In this document: positions 58,530 through 60,785 of the stretch, in pieces
Layout of the letters: the number at the start of each line of letters is the position of its first letter
Numbering within the stretch: position 1 is the first letter of the stretch
DNA from: Candidatus Rifleibacteriota bacterium
GTDB lineage: Bacteria; Muiribacteriota; Ozemobacteria; Ozemobacterales; Ozemobacteraceae
NCBI GenBank assembly: GCA_012520995.1
Contig: JAAYNI010000030.1
Span: 1-60,785 of the forward strand
Direction: 5' to 3'
Length of the DNA stretch: 60,785 nt
Position numbers and translations under genes: made by a program
The notes under the pieces: model-generated
Told to the model about the DNA's origin: nothing
The model's input: the letters and a program-made list of their open reading frames with translations, nothing else
Database searches by the model: none

Positions 58530-59619
58530 TTACTTTTTGAAGTGTATTGCTTTGGCCTAACGGATCTATTTCTCCGGAAATTATCTTTGTTTCGATATCT
58601 TTCAGTTCAGCTATCAATTCATTGCCGACTGCTTGTCGACTTAAAGCAAAGTCTGTGAGAGAGATTCCGCCGTCGCTTAGTCCATAGGATGTTTTGATGC
58701 TGCTCAATGGCTCGTTTTTTATGAGCGCGTTCAAAATATCTTCCACAACTTTATCCACTCTTTTTACCATGCTTGTGAGAACCAAACCAGGGGCCAGTGA
58801 GTCTTGGTTTGTGTCTACGCCTATTACGTAGCCTTGCTTTTCAACAGCGGCAGAGATTATTCCAAGCGTTGAGGCTCCTGCAGGTGCAAATATTACGTCA
58901 TAGCCGTTTTCATACATGTTTTTTGCTATTTCATTTCCCACCGTCGGATTGTTAAAGCCTTTAAAATCGGTTGCAATATATTTTTCCAGAATTTCCACTT
59001 CTTTGCCTGTTGATGCAACTCCGTTAGCAAATCCTTTGTAAAATCTGGATATGACAGGTGTTTTAACCCCGCCTATAAAACCTACTTTGCCTGTTTTTGT
59101 CATTTTGCCGGCCAAGTAGCCGCAGAGATATGCTCCTTCCTCTTCTTTGAAGGAAATGCCCAAGACATTGTCTTTTTTGACATCTGAGTCGATGATTGCA
59201 AAGCGTGTGGCAGGGTTGTTTGCCGCAAGTTTTATTACTGTGTCCTGGTAAGCGGCGCCGACTGCTATTATCAGGTCAAAGTTTTGAGCCGCAAAAAAGG
59301 TTATTGAGGCTTCCGGGTTATTGATAGTGGAAGGCTCAATGATTATGTCATCAATTTCGCCTTTTGCGGCAGCTTGTTTCATGGCCTTGTTTGCCAAATC
59401 GTTAAAGCCTTTGTCGTTTAAGCCTTGTGGCGTAATTAAAAGACCAGCGGATAAAGCTTTTTTGTTATTTGTCGGAACAACCGGGGCTGGTGATGTTGTT
59501 GTATCGGTTGATTTGCCTGTGGGTTTGCAGCAAGCTGTGATTAAAGTGATAGCAATAATTGCTAGAGTTAATATTCCAAATCTGATGTCAAGTTTATTTG
59601 CAAAGAATCTTTGGCGCAT
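58519..59619 (-). CDS. BMP-family (PnrA-like) substrate-binding lipoprotein
   Basis: 366 residues. A signal peptide (FGILTLAIIAITLITACC) ends in a lipobox I-T-A-C, so it is a membrane-anchored lipoprotein. The BMP-family core shows SAGLLITPQGLNDKGFNDLA, FDLIIAVGAAYQDTVIKLAA, GYLAGKMTKTGKVGFIGGVK, ARFYKGF-type region and YVIGVDTNQDSLAPG. Members bind purine nucleosides or related ligands for ABC uptake. No cognate ATPase or permease is nearby. A GTGAGG ribosome site precedes the ATG, which lies inside the upstream gene (52-bp overlap). Confidence 0.9.
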   Translation of the reverse strand: MRQRFFANKLDIRFGILTLAIIAITLITACCKPTGKSTDTTTSPAPVVPTNNKKALSAGLLITPQGLNDKGFNDLANKAMKQAAAKGEIDDIIIEPSTINNPEASITFFAAQNFDLIIAVGAAYQDTVIKLAANNPATRFAIIDSDVKKDNVLGISFKEEEGAYLCGYLAGKMTKTGKVGFIGGVKTPVISRFYKGFANGVASTGKEVEILEKYIATDFKGFNNPTVGNEIAKNMYENGYDVIFAPAGASTLGIISAAVEKQGYVIGVDTNQDSLAPGLVLTSMVKRVDKVVEDILNALIKNEPLSSIKTSYGLSDGGISLTDFALSRQAVGNELIAELKDIETKIISGEIDPLGQSNTLQKVNGQ

Positions 59620-60785
59620 TTCGAAACCTCACTCTCATATTCAATGGCAAGTTCTCGTCCGACTTTTGCTAGATGCGCTTGTCTCAAGGCTTGCCGGTAA
59701 CTATCGTATCTTATTTTAATACGAAAGTGTGATAATTGCGATTTTAAATATTGTAAATGTTTTTTTATCTTATATTCTTCCCAAATTTCTTCATTTTCCC
59801 AAAAAGTTTGCTTCTTTGGAATAAAAACAGAGAAGTTTGCGGAAAGAGCAGCAGGAGAAGGAGCGATAGCCTCAAGCTTTTCTATGAATGCAGCAGTTTC
59901 GTCTACATCCTTTTTTGTTTCTCCAGGCAAGCAGGTCATGAAATACATTTTCAGGTGTTCAAAACCTGCGTCATAAAGCTCTTTTACTCTTATTAGAAAG
60001 CGCTCTACGGACATAGGCTTTTGCATAGCTGCTCTTAGGTGTTCTGAGCCTGTTTCGGGTGCCAAGGTAAGGCCAGTAGTTCCTGAAAGGCGTAGCAGAT
60101 CTATTATTTCTGGAGTAAGTTTTTCCCATTTTACAGAAGAATTTCTTATTTTTATGTTCCTTTTTATGAGTTCTAGAGCTATGTCGTTTATTTCAGGATG
60201 ATCAAAAAGAGAGGGAGCTGTAAGACCCAGATCATCGCACTCTCTTAAAGAGGTGTTGAGCAATTCAAGCAAAGCATCTTTTGGAAGATGTCTCACGGGT
60301 TTGTAAATAGAACGGGCAAGGCAGAAAGAGCAGATTCTTGGACAACCTCGCATAACTTCAATAATGTGTGCTCCTCCAAAAGCGTTGTATTTTGAAACTA
60401 TGTGTGTGTATGCCGGAGATGTGACCAAATTATGAAAATGGACGGGAGCAATATATTTTTCGGGGCAGGAGGGGAGCATAATCCCTGGTATTTGAGCAAC
60501 AAGGTCTTTTTCGAAACCTTTTTGCATTAAAATATCAAATAGCGGCTTGATCGTTGTTTCAGCTTCGGCAGGAATTAAAATGTCAAAGATGTCTGCCAAG
60601 GCTTCACTGTTAGACATAACGGCCGCACCTCCAGCTATCAGTAATGGATGGTGCTTGTTTCTTTTCTTTGCAATAAGAGGCAAACCCAGTGCTGCGAATA
60701 TGCTTGGAATGTTGTCAAAATCGCCTTCAAAACTGAAGGAAAAAAGCAGAATTTCAAAGTCGCCTAAGGGTCTTTGCGTGTCAAA
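59568..60785 (-). CDS. Radical SAM protein, B12-binding-type architecture, 5' partial
   Basis: The frame is open to the right edge of the window, so the start is outside; a TTG at 60683 is an internal codon. About 406 residues are visible. An N-terminal Rossmann-like region (PLLIAGGAAVMSNSEALADI, FDILIPAEAETTIK) fits a B12-binding domain. The radical SAM cluster motif is VMRGCPRICSFCLARSIYKP (CxxxCxxC). The barrel continues with APSLFDHPEINDIAL and MSVERFLIRVKELYDAGFEH, plus LKMYFMTCLPGETKKDVDET. The RGCPRICSFC...YKPVR pattern is close to TIGR03960-type proteins, by memory only. The 3' end overlaps the lipoprotein gene by 52 bp. Confidence 0.88.
   Translation of the reverse strand, partial: FDTQRPLGDFEILLFSFSFEGDFDNIPSIFAALGLPLIAKKRNKHHPLLIAGGAAVMSNSEALADIFDILIPAEAETTIKPLFDILMQKGFEKDLVAQIPGIMLPSCPEKYIAPVHFHNLVTSPAYTHIVSKYNAFGGAHIIEVMRGCPRICSFCLARSIYKPVRHLPKDALLELLNTSLRECDDLGLTAPSLFDHPEINDIALELIKRNIKIRNSSVKWEKLTPEIIDLLRLSGTTGLTLAPETGSEHLRAAMQKPMSVERFLIRVKELYDAGFEHLKMYFMTCLPGETKKDVDETAAFIEKLEAIAPSPAALSANFSVFIPKKQTFWENEEIWEEYKIKKHLQYLKSQLSHFRIKIRYDSYRQALRQAHLAKVGRELAIEYESEVSKCAKDSLQINLTSDLEY

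Overview
The window is a gene-dense stretch of a low-to-moderate GC bacterial chromosome. A secretin with a type II pseudopilin, a Wzz-type chain-length protein, lipoprotein and type I signal peptides and a LysM protein point to a diderm (Gram-negative-type) organism. It has sigma-54, an eukaryote-like (type 2) IleRS, a direct AsnRS and an RqcH homologue. The mix of genes resembles deep-branching uncultured phyla such as Candidatus Riflebacteria, but I hold the phylum only weakly.

Layout, left to right. 3-2486: a secretin (cut by the window edge) and a GspG-like pseudopilin. 2563-4715 (minus): asnS and a sugar-phosphate isomerase-like gene. 4716-5262: a repeat-filled gap. 5263-6663: an anchored helical protein interrupted by one in-frame TGA. 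6837-13245: an operon of peptide permeases, a class I amidotransferase-like hydrolase, a degenerate radical-SAM-like protein, aroQ and a U32 peptidase/hydroxylase. 13426-16578 (minus): UspA, a TolB-like propeller and a LysM/coiled-coil protein. 16799-18312: a small membrane protein and a serine-less alpha/beta-hydrolase. 18412-26237: a seven-gene operon with its own near-consensus promoter, encoding a DUF6754-type membrane protein, three further membrane proteins, a small helical protein, a GlmL/MutL-family ASKHA ATPase and a beta-rich barrel-sandwich/KOW-like protein, followed immediately by a Wzz-like gene. This operon is the best candidate here for an undescribed system, since no glutamate mutase genes accompany the GlmL homologue. 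27516-31123: an N6-adenine methylase and rpoN. 31237-31869: seven tRNA genes. 31993-35722: a HEAT/acidic protein, tRNA-Leu and an MtnA/eIF2B-family protein that lacks the MtnA catalytic residues. 35814-44301: ileS, a sliding clamp (dnaN), a HEAT/zinc-ribbon protein and an iron/cobalamin-type ABC importer, tightly linked. 44586-49270: rqcH, trxA and glgB. 49575-53180 (minus): a 1201-residue membrane protein with two degenerate class III cyclase-like domains. 53360-55120: aspS. 55332-60785 (minus): a zinc-ribbon/propeller protein, murI, a BMP-family lipoprotein and a radical SAM protein cut by the window edge.

Scattered through the gaps is a family of small non-coding elements with roughly 24-bp terminal inverted repeats beginning ACTAGTGC. 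They occur in short (about 91 bp) and long (about 305-330 bp) forms. At four of five clear left ends the element overlaps the stop codon of the gene before it. The long forms contain phrase-like repeats such as ATCTGTGTCCATCTGTGG. I see no CRISPR array, transposase, rRNA or phage genes.
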